A stretch of 64,000 nucleotides of DNA from Begonia masoniana (Eukaryota; Streptophyta; Magnoliopsida; Cucurbitales; Begoniaceae), in contig CM039508.1 in the NCBI GenBank assembly GCA_022432975.1, positions 47,581,646 to 47,645,645 on the forward strand, given 5' to 3'. The translations under genes were made by a program, and so were the position numbers. The notes beneath the pieces were generated by a model, which worked only from the letters and a program-made list of their open reading frames with translations, searched no databases and was not told the DNA's origin. This document shows, piece after piece, positions 13,429-24,645 of the stretch (position 1 is its first letter; every line of letters begins with the position of its first letter).

Positions 13429-16049
13429 TGTGACGACCCCCGACCCGGTCGGGGACGAGGCGCCATCACTCCGGGACATTTACAGAAACGGGGACTATTT
13501 TTTTTTTATCAGGGAACAGAACGTTTACAAACTTTAAAGCAAAACAGGTTTCGATAATGGATAGCAGAAGGAACCGAAATGCAGGAAGACATGGACATTA
13601 AGAAAACTTAAACTGGAGAAGAAGTGAGCAGGAAATATAAATGGACCGGACCGGAAAAGGTAAGGCAAAAGATGTATTTAAAACGGGGCAGGAAGAATAA
13701 TTAAACTGGGCGGAAAACTGGCGGAAGATGTGGATGACGTCATCGGAAGATGTAATGACGTCATCGGCAGATATAGATAGTAAACGTAATCGGCAGAAGG
13801 TAATGATGTCAGCCGGAAGATGGATGACGTCACCGGAAGATGCAGGCAATAAACGGAATCGACAGAAGGGGATGAGGTCAGCCGGAAGATGGATGACGTC
13901 AGCCGGTAGATGCGACTTTTAAAACAGACGGAATTGCACTACTCACCGGTGGATTATATAAGACAAAATAGATGACGTCATCGGAAGATGTGATGACGTT
14001 ATCGGCAGATATAGGCAGTAAGCGTAATCGAAATATGCGATGACATCATCGGAAGATGTGATGACGTCATCGGAAGATAAAGTTAAACTGAGAGACAGAT
14101 GAAACCGGCAGAAGCAACTAAGACTGATGAAATCAACTGTTCATCGGTGGATGAGATAAGACAAAATGTGAACAGTGACTATCGGTGGATGTGAACCACA
14201 AACAGAATTGAGTTCACCGGTGGATGTAATCGGAAGACATAGTTTAACAACTTTTAACAGGAAGACTTACCAACAGAGAGCAGAAAAACATAAAACATGA
14301 AAGACTTAGATTCTCAAACCAATTCAAAACGTGGTTCTCGAGCACAACAGAAGGCATGAAAACTTCAAACTTTAGAGACTGATTTAAAAACATTACTTGA
14401 ACACATGTTTAAAGGAACACGACGGATTTTCAAGAAAACAGACTGCATGGATAACTCTAAAACCAGAAGTCATCCATACACAAGCTGACAGATAATATCC
14501 CAAACAATTCCAGAATATTCAGAACATGAATTCAACTGTCAAATACAGCAGTTTTTAAAACTTAGACGTCAGAACCTGTACATTATTTTAAAATCTGAGG
14601 ATCAGTACAGAACCTAACATATATTTGCAGAATTCCCCAAGAACAGAAGTTTTTACAACAAAACCAGAATTTCCAGAAAACTTTACAGATATAGACATTA
14701 CAGAAAACTTAAACCTCAGGGACAGAATTTGTCTGACAGCAGCAACCACACCCCCATGAGCTCGATCTACCAGCCACCTATTCATCAGACTGAGGCACGA
14801 GGTCCTCATTTTCGGGTTCAGTACCTACATCAAAGAGTTCATCTATGAGCCTAAAGCTCAGTAAGAACATATTATAAATGCAGTGATGCAAAATGCTATG
14901 CATGCAGTTTTCAGAATACAGTGGCAGAACAGAACTTTACGTTACAGTGGCAGAGGGGTATAAGTGGGGCTTATAGGGGAACTGGCAAACAGAGGGTGCA
15001 CTATCAGGCACAGCAGTTTTCAGAATCCCAGGGAGGGATAAAACCAGAGGGCCTTGCTAGGGACAATAAATTTTCAAATTCCCAGAGAGGGATAAAACCA
15101 GAGGGCCAGTCACCGTCCCACACCTAACCAGTACATTTCAGTCAGATTTTATCTTGTTTAGTTTCAAACAGTGTACAGAAATCGGTTTTGCATGAACTTT
15201 CAGTGAAAACGTGTATGCATGAACTTTCACAGTGCATAACTTGAAACAGCAGTTAACAGAATAATACAACAGAATCTAGAGAGAAAACAGATAACTCAGA
15301 ACTTAACTCTAACTTTCTACCCGAAAACACCCGACAAAAGAAATTCCTAGTACCTCCGTGATGTAGGGTCTTAAGGGCCAACCTACGGATATGAACTTAC
15401 CTGTCTGCTGCGGTGTCAGAAGTCCTGAACGTCTCGGAAATGCTTGAACCTGTACATGCACGTTCAGAAAATAAACAAGCTGCAAATGCTAACAAATAAG
15501 TTAGAAGAATTTCTTCCAAACTCATTCAAACTCTTAGAAAACAAACCGGTGTGTTTTCATCCAAGAACAGTGAGTTTTCTCCAAATACCATAACCCTAAA
15601 CTTCAGTAAAAACTCACATTAAACTTGTCCAAACTTGTTAGCAATAAAAGAGGCTTACCTTAGCGGAGAAACAGAAAGGAACCGAGGAGATCGAAGTAGC
15701 TTCGACGATTGTTTTGTCGACAGGAAGGGAGAATGTCGAGAAGAGAAATGGAGAGAGAGAGCAGAGCGGAGAAGTGAAGAGGGTTTCACGCAAGAGGGAG
15801 AACTTAGCTTCTTCACCAAGTTGCCAGATGCCACTCAACCATTGGCTATCTCCCACCAACCTTAATTTCTCCCCGATTTACCCTTCCATGCATTTTAAAC
15901 TTAGTGTTTAATTTAGTTACTCATTAGTTTGGTTCTCCCCACACTAAATGCTCCAAAATTTACAATATAATAGTTATTGTATTTATGGCAATTTAAATCC
16001 ATACAATAATTCAACAGATTATTACATGGCAAAAATGCCTGGTGTTACA
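13429..16049 (-). mobile_element. solo LTR of a gypsy element (2,621 bp, target duplication CTAGC)
   Basis: The plus strand begins TGTGACGACC and ends GGTGTTACA. The 5-bp direct repeat CTAGC flanks it exactly (13424-13428 and 16050-16054), and the flanks join into continuous copia LTR. There is no primer binding site, polypurine tract or coding sequence, so it is a solo LTR left by recombination between the two LTRs of a full element. The right third matches 8211-9147 of the left gypsy LTR, which gives the family and minus orientation. The left third holds a cluster of palindromic TGACGTCA motifs. Confidence 0.92.
13735..14069. repeat. degenerate tandem repeat with six TGACGTCA palindromes
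   Basis: Units of the form GATGACGTCATCGGAAGATG recur across 335 bp of the solo LTR. Perfect TGACGTCA octamers occur at 13735, 13756, 13825, 13894, 13973 and 14062. One-base variants include TGATGTCA, TGAGGTCA, TGACATCA and TGACGTTA. TGACGTCA is the classical binding core of bZIP factors (CRE/C-box; TGA and HY5-type factors in plants). Any regulatory effect is inference. Confidence 0.85.
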
Positions 16050-17274
16050 CTAGCTCTATTACAAATCTTAATGGAAGATTAATACATATGTAATGACTAT
16101 ATCAATGGACATTACTTTGAGTAAATATATTCTGTAGTTCTAAGAGTGCAACTTTAAGTATTTAATGAAATTACTCTAGAGTTAATAATTATGTTAATTA
16201 ATATAAATAATTTATATTAATTAACAAATATTGTTAGAGTTTCGGACTATAGGTCAATCGGTCTCTCTGTCATCTTATATCACTATTTAAATTTCTATGT
16301 TATAAGAATAAATATATAAATGATTAATTATGATTAATCATTTATAATCACTCAAATGAATATATTATGATTCAAAATATATAAATAATTTTTATATTTT
16401 GAATTCAAAATAAAATGTCTAATGAGATTATTTTAAGGGATTTAAATTAGATTTGAAGAATCTCATCGGATGAGATTTCATCTACAAATTTAAATTGAAG
16501 TTTGTTATTTAATAAACTGTCAAAATCAAATTTTTGAAATTTGATTGAAAAGTAGATCTAAAGAATCTGATCAGATAGATTTGATTTACAATTGTCTTAT
16601 AGTTTGTTTAAAAACTTAAAATAGATCTAAAAAATCTCATAAGATAAGATTATTTTGAAAATTTATTTTCATAAATATATTCTAATTTTTTTTTTAGATT
16701 TTATGATTAATCGATAAATTTGATTTATTAGATTAATCATCTACTAATGAAATCTAGTAGATTTGATTAGTTAAGATTTATTTTTAAAAATTAGTTTTTA
16801 TTAAAATAAATATGAAAAGTTTGTTAAAGAGAGTTCTATAGAAATGTCAAATGTGATTTGACAAAGGAGTGAGAGATCTAATCATTTCTCGTATTTGTTT
16901 TTAGAAAAACGTTTTCTAAGATGGAAGAGAGACGTCTCATATGTTGAAAACACGTCTCTTTACAAAATAAGAGTGTTATTTTCGTAAGGTTGATGCTCAC
17001 ACGTCAGGAATTTAAGTGAAAAGATTTTCAATGAAAATTCGACGGTTTCAAATTTTTCGAAAAATACTTGATCCTAAGTTAAGGCTGTTAAGATCATACG
17101 AGAGTACCTGTCCAAAAAACATTTCTAAAAAATATATTTTCTTTCATTCTTCTATAATCTAAATCTAATATTTTTTTATTATAAATTGTTTACATTTTGA
17201 AAAATGCATATTTCTCAAAAATATTTTCTTTTAACAATTCTATTTATGGTTATTTGTAATTTTAAAATCACGAT

Positions 17275-17386
17275 TGTAACTTATGTCGTCATTAATATGA
17301 ATAATGGGGAATTTCGTCATACGTGGGAACTGTAACTTATGTCGTCATTAATATGAAAAATTGGGAATTTCGTCATACGTGGGAAC
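17275..17386. repeat. two-copy tandem duplication of about 56 bp
   Basis: The unit starting GTAACTTATGTCGTCATTAA and ending CGTCATACGTGGGAACT is repeated directly with two or three differences. It lies between the copia LTR end and the P450 fragment and has no coding content. Confidence 0.85.
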
Positions 17387-17394
17387 TATCAAAA

Positions 17395-17590
17395 CCAACA
17401 CATGGGTCTGTCCATATTTTTGGGTCTCTTGGGATTGCCCAGGCGATGACGATCACTTTTGTTTTGGCCGGAATGTGGTAGCCGTTGATTTCGCCATCGT
17501 TCCTGCTTTCTCTCGAGAGTAGTAATGGGCCTGGAGGTGTTGAATCGAAAACTTGTCTGCTTTCTGCTGGTCTGTTGAGCTTTAATTATG
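17395..17590 (-). pseudogene. CYP71-type P450 exon-2 fragment
   Basis: The minus strand shows [21 protein letters not shown] and [12 protein letters not shown], matching the stretch after the K helix in exon 2 of the intact gene next door ([27 protein letters not shown]). It is joined, with an internal deletion and frame change, to a piece matching [12 protein letters not shown]. The heme-binding region and everything 5' are missing. It lies just downstream of the intact P450 and is probably a partial duplicate of it or a sibling. Confidence 0.85.
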
Positions 17591-17994
17591 GCGTTTAGCC
17601 ATGTCATGATAGTATCTTCAACATCCATATTTTGTATTCTTTCTTATACAACTGTAAATCCACTGTGCTTCTCTAATAAAACAAAAATAAATAAAATTTT
17701 AAGTCGGTAGATATTTGATATCTTCAGACAAAATCTTCATGCATGGGATATCGGTTTTCTAAAACCTTTTTTTTTTTCTCTCACACATGACAGACCCTCC
17801 AATTAATTATTTCGTTGACAAACCAGGAAGAACAAGCTGCAATTCAGTAGGCAGTGGATACATTTTAATTCTTGAAATATAATATCACTTTTACAAGTAA
17901 ATAACGTCTGCAACATGCATCGGAGAGTGTTATTGATCGGCGGATTGCATCCGAGATTCGACTCAGCAAACCAGTTACTGGAGAACCATGGTTG

Positions 17995-19643
17995 TCAAAG
18001 TGTTGTCTTGATCGGACGATTATAACGAACCGGAATCAGTTTCAATCCGTTCAGCCTTTTGCTCGTTGCTCCATTAAAGACAGACATATCAAGCTCTTCT
18101 GGTTTTCCTCCGTCTGGAACTAACCAGTTGAAATGGTAGAGCAAATTCGCCAGAATTATCTCCGAATTCGCTAACCCTAGTGCCATTCCTGGGCAAATTC
18201 TTCTTCCAGCTCCGAACGGAATTAGCTCAAAGCTTGCTCCTTTAAAGTCTACGTCTCTTTGCATAAATCTTTCTGGGTTAAAACTTTCTGGGTCTGTCCA
18301 TATTTTTGGGTCTCTTGCGATCGCCCAGGCGTTGACGATCACTTTTGTTTTGGCCGGAATGTGGTAGCCGTTGATTTCGCCATTGCTTCTGCTTTCTCTC
18401 GGGAGTAGTAATGGAATTGGAGGGTGTAGTCTCAGCGTTTCTTTAATGATCAACTGGAAATATTTTAGTTGTTGGAGACCTGATCCGTCTATTTCTCCTT
18501 TCGAATCGAAAACTTGCCTGATTTCTGCTTGAGCTTTCTTCATCATATTTGGGTGTTTTACGAGCTCTGAGATCGCCCACTCGATCAGCGTGGCTGATGT
18601 TTCTGTTCCTGCAACGAAAACATCCTAAAAATGGAAAATATAAACTATGTTAATTAATTCCTAATTCTGCAAAAGAAATTGAACTACTATACAATTATTA
18701 GTGGTTGAATCTCGATTTTTAATGGAAAAAGTAAGTGAATACGTACCAAGATAATTGCTTTGATGTTCTCGTTTGCCATGCGAAACGGAAGGCCGTCTTT
18801 CTCCTGAAATTTTACAAGAACATTGACAAGATCCTCTGGTTCTTGAACATCTCCATCGGATTTCCCCTTGTCTGACTCTGATCTATGTGCATTTATGATG
18901 TTTTCCAGGATTCGATCGCATACTTTATGAACTTTTTCTGCTTTGTTATTAGATCCACCAACAAAATGAAGAAATTTAAGGGAAGGAAAAACATCGGCCA
19001 ACTCAAAACCAGTCATCAAAAGCACAATCTTTTCCGACACAGCAAGAAACTCTTCCTGGTCGTTACACTTTCCTCCTAACGCAGCGTTGGAAGTGATGGT
19101 ATTAAGAGTGGAAAATATCATTTTACTCAAACTCACCACCGACCCGTTATTAGATTCGAGCTCTGCCACCATTTTTGCTGTTTCTCGGTTCATGATTGGC
19201 CGAAATGACTGAACCCTTTTTGCGCTAAAAAGTTCAAGCGTACATAGTTTTCTAATCTCTCTCCAGTAATCTCCATAGGGAGCAAAGGCGATGTCTTTTA
19301 GTCCATACGTGAAGTAAGAGCCTAAGAGAGTAGCAGGTCGGTTAGCAAAATTAAGGTCGTGGGTTTTCATGACCTCTCTTGCGATTTCGGCGGAGGAAAC
19401 GACGACGGTGGAGATTTCTCCGAGTTGCAGATGCATCACCGGACCGTATCTATCGGCCAATTGTTTCAATCGGGTGTGGGGGAGGTCGCCGATCAAGCGG
19501 TGCATATCGCCAACGATGGGAAATTTCCATGGGCCGGGTGGCAGTTTTAGAGATGAGTTGTTTCGTTTGGTTATCCTCACCGCCATGAGCAGAAGAAGCA
19601 AGAAGGAGCAGATCATTGGGAAGGAGATATATGACTCGTCCAT
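17995..19643 (-). CDS. CYP71-type cytochrome P450, two exons, apparently intact
   Basis: Exon 1 is 19643-18747 and exon 2 is 18624-17995, separated by a 122-bp phase-0 GT-AG intron. The product is 508 residues, the usual size. It has an N-terminal membrane anchor (about residues 5-25, rich in Leu), the hinge PPGPWKFPIVG, the C-helix WREIRK, the I-helix AGTETS (split from exon 1 by the intron), the K-helix ETLR, FNPERF, and the heme loop PFGAGRRICPG with its cysteine ligand. It would be an ER-bound monooxygenase using NADPH-P450 reductase. The closest resemblance is to CYP71D/CYP71BE enzymes, many of which oxidise terpenoids; the substrate cannot be inferred. Met at 19643 is chosen because the anchor follows it and a TATA box lies 49 bp upstream. 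An in-frame upstream Met near 19666 is less likely. Confidence 0.92.
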
Positions 19644-19691
19644 GGCAAACAATGGTTTGTAGGTCATATTATTTTGCTCCATCTCTTCCTG

Positions 19692-19698
19692 TTTTATA
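19692..19698 (-). promoter_or_regulatory. probable TATA box of the intact P450
   Basis: The minus strand reads TATAAAA about 50 bp before the chosen start codon. The equivalent place in P450 copy 3 (about 47305-47312) has TATAAAAA, so the element is conserved between duplicates. Confidence 0.5.
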
Positions 19699-19727
19699 GA
19701 CTTCAAAACTATATAGTAATCTTTCAA

Positions 19728-21063
19728 ATAATGTCACACTTTATTAAATCTATTTATTTATATTTAAAATATTTAATTCAAATTATAAAATAACTACGCG
19801 TGGAACATTTGCTCAACAATTATTGTAACATATTCAATACAAAAACATAAAATAATTTACTTAAAATTGTCGCATATAAGATTTGCATACCCTTAGTCCA
19901 AAATAAGTATTTCATACATGTGTACGTAGCATTTAATTTTCTCGTAGTCATTAATTTTATTGAAAATATTATGTTCGGCAAATATTAGTATAATGGAAGG
20001 GCGTTTTGAGGTATATAACACCTTCGATGACGCCTCATATAATATACATATAACCTTGCAAGTTAAAATTCAATATATTAAGTTTCGTCTTGATATGCCC
20101 CATTAATTATTTGCGTTGACATTTACATATAATTTAGATAGAAACGTGCAACATGTTTGAATTTAATTCTCTAAATTTTAAACCATAACAATTTTTTTTT
20201 TTCAATTTAATCATCAAATTAAATTTGATTAGGTCATTTCTAAACACTAATTTGATTACATTCATAAATCTTAGATCAATATTTAAATTTGCTTGTGAGA
20301 TTAATCCTAACTATATTTATATTATAATGCAACCGTTCTCCTTCAGCAATTTGTGTGCTGGGGATCTTCATCCTCAAAAGTGTCCACGTAAAGTCGTTTT
20401 TTACATATTTTCAACACTTTGAATTTTTTTTGGACGAAAACAAAGTTTGAGCCGTTTTTTAAACTAAATGAATAGTTGGAGTCGTTTTTTGGATTTTACC
20501 CTAAAATTTAACGTGACACAATGATATGCTCGGTTAACTATTTTTCCAACACTGTATAATTTAATGAGTAAAGTATAATATATGTTTGAATTTAGCGTGA
20601 ATTCGCAATCGTAATGAATAGTATCATAATTTAAAAAGTTATTTTGAATGTCTAGAAAATATAGAATAAGTAATTACTTGAAATTATAGTAATGTGTGAC
20701 ATCATACACACAACTAGTCAAAAACGTTATGGTTATTTTTTGCCAATTAGGAGACCTTTGAATTTCATGTGGTATAATTATCAAGCCAAATGACTTCACC
20801 TTTTCCCATTTCTAATATTATTAGACTATTGACCATTAGTGGGTTGTTTGGTGATGTTATTAAGAATAATCTCAGAATTATCTATATTTTAATCTTATCT
20901 CATGTAATATTATTTCATGACGTGCGTAATTAGTGTAATAATTAAATAAATTATAAATAATTAAAATAAGTTATACTAACTAAAGAGTGACACATATTAT
21001 TTTATGTTTATATTACGATGTTTAATTAATAATTATTGAATAGCGATAGTAGATTATTTCTTT
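19728..21063. other. intergenic DNA upstream of the intact P450
   Basis: AT-rich DNA without a credible gene. The first few hundred bases resemble the DNA upstream of P450 copy 3 (47310-47540): GTGGAA.ATTTGCTCAAC, AATAATTTACTT, TTTGCATACCCTTAGTCC. The duplications therefore included the promoter. The short open frame at 20225-20422 has no recognisable homology. Confidence 0.55.
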
Positions 21064-21068
21064 ATACG

Positions 21069-23334
21069 TGTAACACCCCGGGTTATCTGAATCCAGTTCA
21101 CTACGCTCACTCACTATACCGTACTAGAAAATTCGCGAAAAATTTAAAACTTTACTCCCCTCATTAAATATCATCATTTAAACACGTTTTAAAAATACAA
21201 TTTAAAACGTTGCAGCGAAAGACTTTCGTAGAAAAATTAACTTTAATAAAATTTTGAGTCAAAACATGAACACTCTTCATAAAATCCAAAACAACTTTCC
21301 TTTAGAAATTTGGGCGGCATAACGCATAATTCTCTTAGAAAACCAAAACCTCTTGCAAATTTTATTCTCAAATCAATCAACCAAAACTATTATCTATAAA
21401 ATCCTCATCCAGTACCAAAAGTATTTATATGCATCCAAATTAACTACTAAAAGTTGAAATCCAACGATAAAACCCAAAATGATTCAACACGGTTCAAAAT
21501 GAATCCAAACTGTTCACCCACACACCATGGTCAAAACGCCCTAACAGTCGGCCGGATCGTACCACGAGCGCACTTCTTCAACTACCACCTAGTCCTGGGC
21601 ATGCTCTGAGTACTCACCGAGAATCACTTCGTTACCTACATCACATAACTCATTTATTAGCATAATGCTAAGCAAGTAATGCATAATAAAAGTACATACT
21701 AAAAACCATGCACATCCTAACATATGCAATCTCTACTGTTTCGTCTCTATAGTCGTTTCTGCTTTCGTTTACATCACATTCTTACTCTTTCTTTATCTTA
21801 CTACTGGGTTCTTCTTAACGTGCTAGGTCAAGGCGACACACCTCGCGGTCCACCTAACGGGACAAGGCCAACCTTGACCTAGTAAGAGTGACACACCTCG
21901 CGGTCCACCTCACGGGATAAGGCCACCACGTAAAGCGGGGGAAGAAGTGACGCACCTCGCGATCCACCTCACGGGACCAGGCCACTCAACCCACCTTTAT
22001 TATCTTCTTACGTATTTTACTGTTCATTCTCATGTTTCACATCCTACTGTTTTATTTCATAAAGACATGGAAATTCATTTTCGTTTCGTTCTCGTATCGT
22101 AAAACCATAATGCATGCTCTATTACACATAAAAACATAAAACACACATGCATACAAACCTACCGAACTGTGATGTAGGCCTGAAGGCAAATGCACCTACA
22201 TACACTACTTACCTGACGTCCTTAGCAATTTCTCGTAGATCGTTCGCTAAACTGGGGAATTGAAGAACCTAGAAAATATAATACATACCATTAATTCAAC
22301 ATCCACTAAACCTCATTATCAAACTCTCAAAAGAAGACTAATGTTTCACCCAAAACTCCTAAATTCCGAAATCCTACAATTTTAGCCAAACTTCAAAATC
22401 GCGAAACTAATCCTACACTTGTCCGTTTTAGACGATTCAAGCGCCTACGGACTCTTTAGAATGTCTACTTTCTAATTGTGAAGCTCATTTATCAAAATCC
22501 ATTCATATATACTGGCAGAAAAACCAAAACCAAAACTGCTCGTTTCTTAAATCATAATTTTTTTATCCAACTTCAAAAACTCATAATAAATTGAATACAG
22601 GTCCGAATTCGATGGTTCAAGGTGCTATACAAACCTTAAGGTGTCTAGTTTTTAATGGTTAAATTCATTCAACAACCAGTATCATCAGCCTAGCCGAATT
22701 TTGCTGAAACAGGAACTGTCCTGTAAATTTTTCAATTTTTTTTGTGAAATTGAAGAAATTTGATACTCTTCATCCGTTTATCATTAATAACTAACAATAA
22801 TCGATAATAATACGGTATAATAAACGAAATCCGAAACCCTAACCTAAAATCCACCGATTTATCATCAAAACCTAACCCTAAACCAAAAAGCTAAACTCCT
22901 AACTAATCAAGCTTACCTTAAATCGACGGAACGGAGGAGAAAAACGGAAGGAGATCGGCGTTGCGTCGATCGCCGGCGTGAGGAGAGCAGAGGGCGAGAG
23001 ATGGGAGGGGGATCTCTCTGGAGGGGGGTGGTTCTCGTGGGGGAAGAAGAATGAACAGAAGAGGGGAAGTTTTTATTTTTATTTTTTTATAATATTTAAG
23101 CTAATTACCTTTGTGCCCTCAACCATTAAGCGTTTAACCTAACGGTTGTTTGACCCGTTCTCGGCCAGATTCTTATAAATCTAACTTTCCGGTTAGTTTC
23201 AAAATAATCTCTTTGTTACCCGCGTAAATTTTTCGCTCTCAATTCCGACTACAACTCCGCCGTTTAACGACACGTAGAGCTGAAAATTGCATAAACTGGA
23301 ATAAACTGTGTGAACGGAAATTTCGGGTGTTACA
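21069..23334 (-). mobile_element. solo LTR of a gypsy element (2,266 bp, target duplication ATACG)
   Basis: It begins TGTAACACCC and ends with the exact inverted repeat GGGTGTTACA. It is flanked by the perfect 5-bp duplication ATACG (21064-21068, 23335-23339). No internal region or coding sequence is present. It shares the general plan of the other gypsy LTRs here (a GTGATGTAGG...CTTACCTGACG block and a promoter-proximal GC-rich stretch near 22920-23040), suggesting the same lineage and minus orientation. Boundaries are certain; orientation is inferred. Confidence 0.92.
21831..21990. repeat. three tandem repeats of about 55-60 bp in the solo LTR
   Basis: The block GACACACCTCGCGGTCCACCT followed by A/CACGGGA..AGGCCA occurs three times in tandem with a few differences each. 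It is GC-rich compared with its surroundings. Function unknown. Confidence 0.8.
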
Positions 23335-23339
23335 ATACG

Positions 23340-23743
23340 CTTGTCATACTGATCTCACGTTTCATCGTTTTCTCCGGTTGGTTTTTTTTTTAGATTATTT
23401 TGTTTTTTAAGCTGGAATTTGATTTTATGTACGTTAAAACGATCATGACTACTAATTAAAAAAACATATATTTACCCAAAATTGGAACTTTCTTCATAAA
23501 AATTAATCATTTGTCAAAATCACAAACAACCAAAAAAAAAAAAAAAAATGAAAAGAGAGGAAAACAAGAAAGAAGGAAGGAGTCAAAACAAAGAACTTTC
23601 AAGCTGGACTACTAAGGAGTAAGGAGTTGGTTCAAGACAAAATTTAAGATATTTCTACACTAGAAGTTTCAACCTAAGTTGTTCTAAACATATCATGTTA
23701 TAGAGCTTACAATTGAGAAAATAATCCTCTTGTTTGACCACAC
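23340..23743. other. non-coding gap
   Basis: AT-rich DNA with a poly-A/poly-T tract near 23533-23549. Nothing recognisable. Confidence 0.5.
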
Positions 23744-23749
23744 CTAATT

Positions 23750-24364
23750 TTGTGCTATTTCACTTTTGATTCTTCTATAGCAAACTCCTTGAGTGAATTT
23801 TGACAATTTATGGAGATATCGAATTATAGCCAGCAGTGACGAGAAGAGTTGTTCTTGCAAGGACACAAAGAGAACTTCCAATTGCCAGGGCCATATAAAC
23901 AATAGTAAGTTTAGAACCTTGGACAATGGACATTCGGCTTCACATCCTCGGAGACCAGAGATGCCCAAGCCATCCAGTAATTGATTCCTATTTGAAGAAT
24001 CTGAAAGAGAATCTGAGAGAGTAGTATAAACGACACAAGAGCTCCTCCAAATGGAGATGTAAGATATTTCCAATAAACTGCAAACCCAACTTTGCCTTTC
24101 TTTCTCTTCATCTTGAACCAGCTGGCCTTTCGATTTAGTTTCACCTTCTGCTTTACCATCTTGAATATCTCTGTTTTCTTCGTCTCTAACAACACCATTT
24201 ACATCTTCAATGGTATTGGATAAGTTTTCCGTAGCAGGCTCTCTATCTACACAATCAATTGCTGACAGAGCTTCCTTATGTGCCACGAGTGTCATAAAAT
24301 CAATTCCTGCAGCAAGAATTCATTGTACTTTCCAGCTTTAGTGATCTTTCCATCCTTCATTACC
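23750..24364 (-). pseudogene. ABCC (MRP-type) ABC transporter fragment
   Basis: Reading leftwards from 24364, an apparent intron end is followed by VMKDGKITKAGKYNEFLL, MTLVAHKEALSAIDCVD, a variable linker with ENRDIQDGKAEGETKSKGQL, then KVGFAVYWKYLTSPFGGAL and ILQIGINYWMAWASLVSEDV. This is the linker after nucleotide-binding domain 1 plus the first helices of membrane domain 2 of plant ABCC transporters. Several frameshifts break it, and the rest of the roughly 1,450-residue protein is absent. The homology fades near 23750. It lies immediately left of P450 copy 2. Confidence 0.85.
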
Positions 24365-24645
24365 TAACAAGATGGCGCAGCAATAATAAGATCAATTGTT
24401 CAAATTTCTCCGAAAAATTAAAAGTAAACACTATACTGAACTTACGATAAATCTTTCTGGTTCTGTCCATATTTTACCGACCGCCCAGGCATTGACGATC
24501 ATTTTTGCTTTGGCCGGAATGTGGTAGCCGTTGATTTCGCCATTGTTTATGCTTTCTCTCAGGAGAAGTAACGGGAGTGGAGTCTCAGCCTTTCTTTTAT
24601 GATTAGTTTGAAATATTTTAGTTCTGAGATCTAATTCGTCTATTT

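Larger units (their letters stand above)
9148..17236 (+). mobile_element. decayed Ty1/copia element carrying three insertions; 5' end lost to the gypsy element
   Basis: Copia gene order is visible on the plus strand: GAG-pre-integrase and integrase (9227 on), reverse transcriptase (10485 on), RNase H (to 12712), a purine tract (GACAAGTGGAAGAT) and a 3' LTR from 12727. The 5' LTR and gag are not in the window, because the gypsy element occupies the DNA left of 9148. A Cassandra element sits in the last codons of RNase H and a solo gypsy LTR sits inside the 3' LTR. The LTR end is placed at 17236 (TTTTAACA) by the usual TG...CA rule and is less certain than its start. Confidence 0.75.
12727..17236 (+). 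repeat. 3' LTR of the copia element, interrupted by a solo gypsy LTR
   Basis: It starts TGTTGGGTATAATGTGCCC directly after the purine tract and probably ends TTTTAACA at 17236. Without the solo LTR and its duplicated target it would be about 1.88 kb. It is AT-rich with no reading frame of interest. A shortened relative of its first 250 bp occurs at 56681-56929, so the family has at least two copies here. Confidence 0.7.

Noticed and set aside
13735..14069. CRISPR-like array
   Set aside because: Repeats are short, degenerate and irregularly spaced, in a plant LTR; there are no cas genes and CRISPR arrays do not occur in plant nuclear genomes.
15635..15911. Open frames on both strands near the end of the solo LTR
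   Set aside because: Located in LTR sequence shared with the left gypsy LTR (8743-8962 has the matching ones); purine-rich composition keeps stops rare.
20225..20422. 65-codon open frame upstream of the P450
   Set aside because: No recognisable family, AT-rich codons, no promoter evidence.
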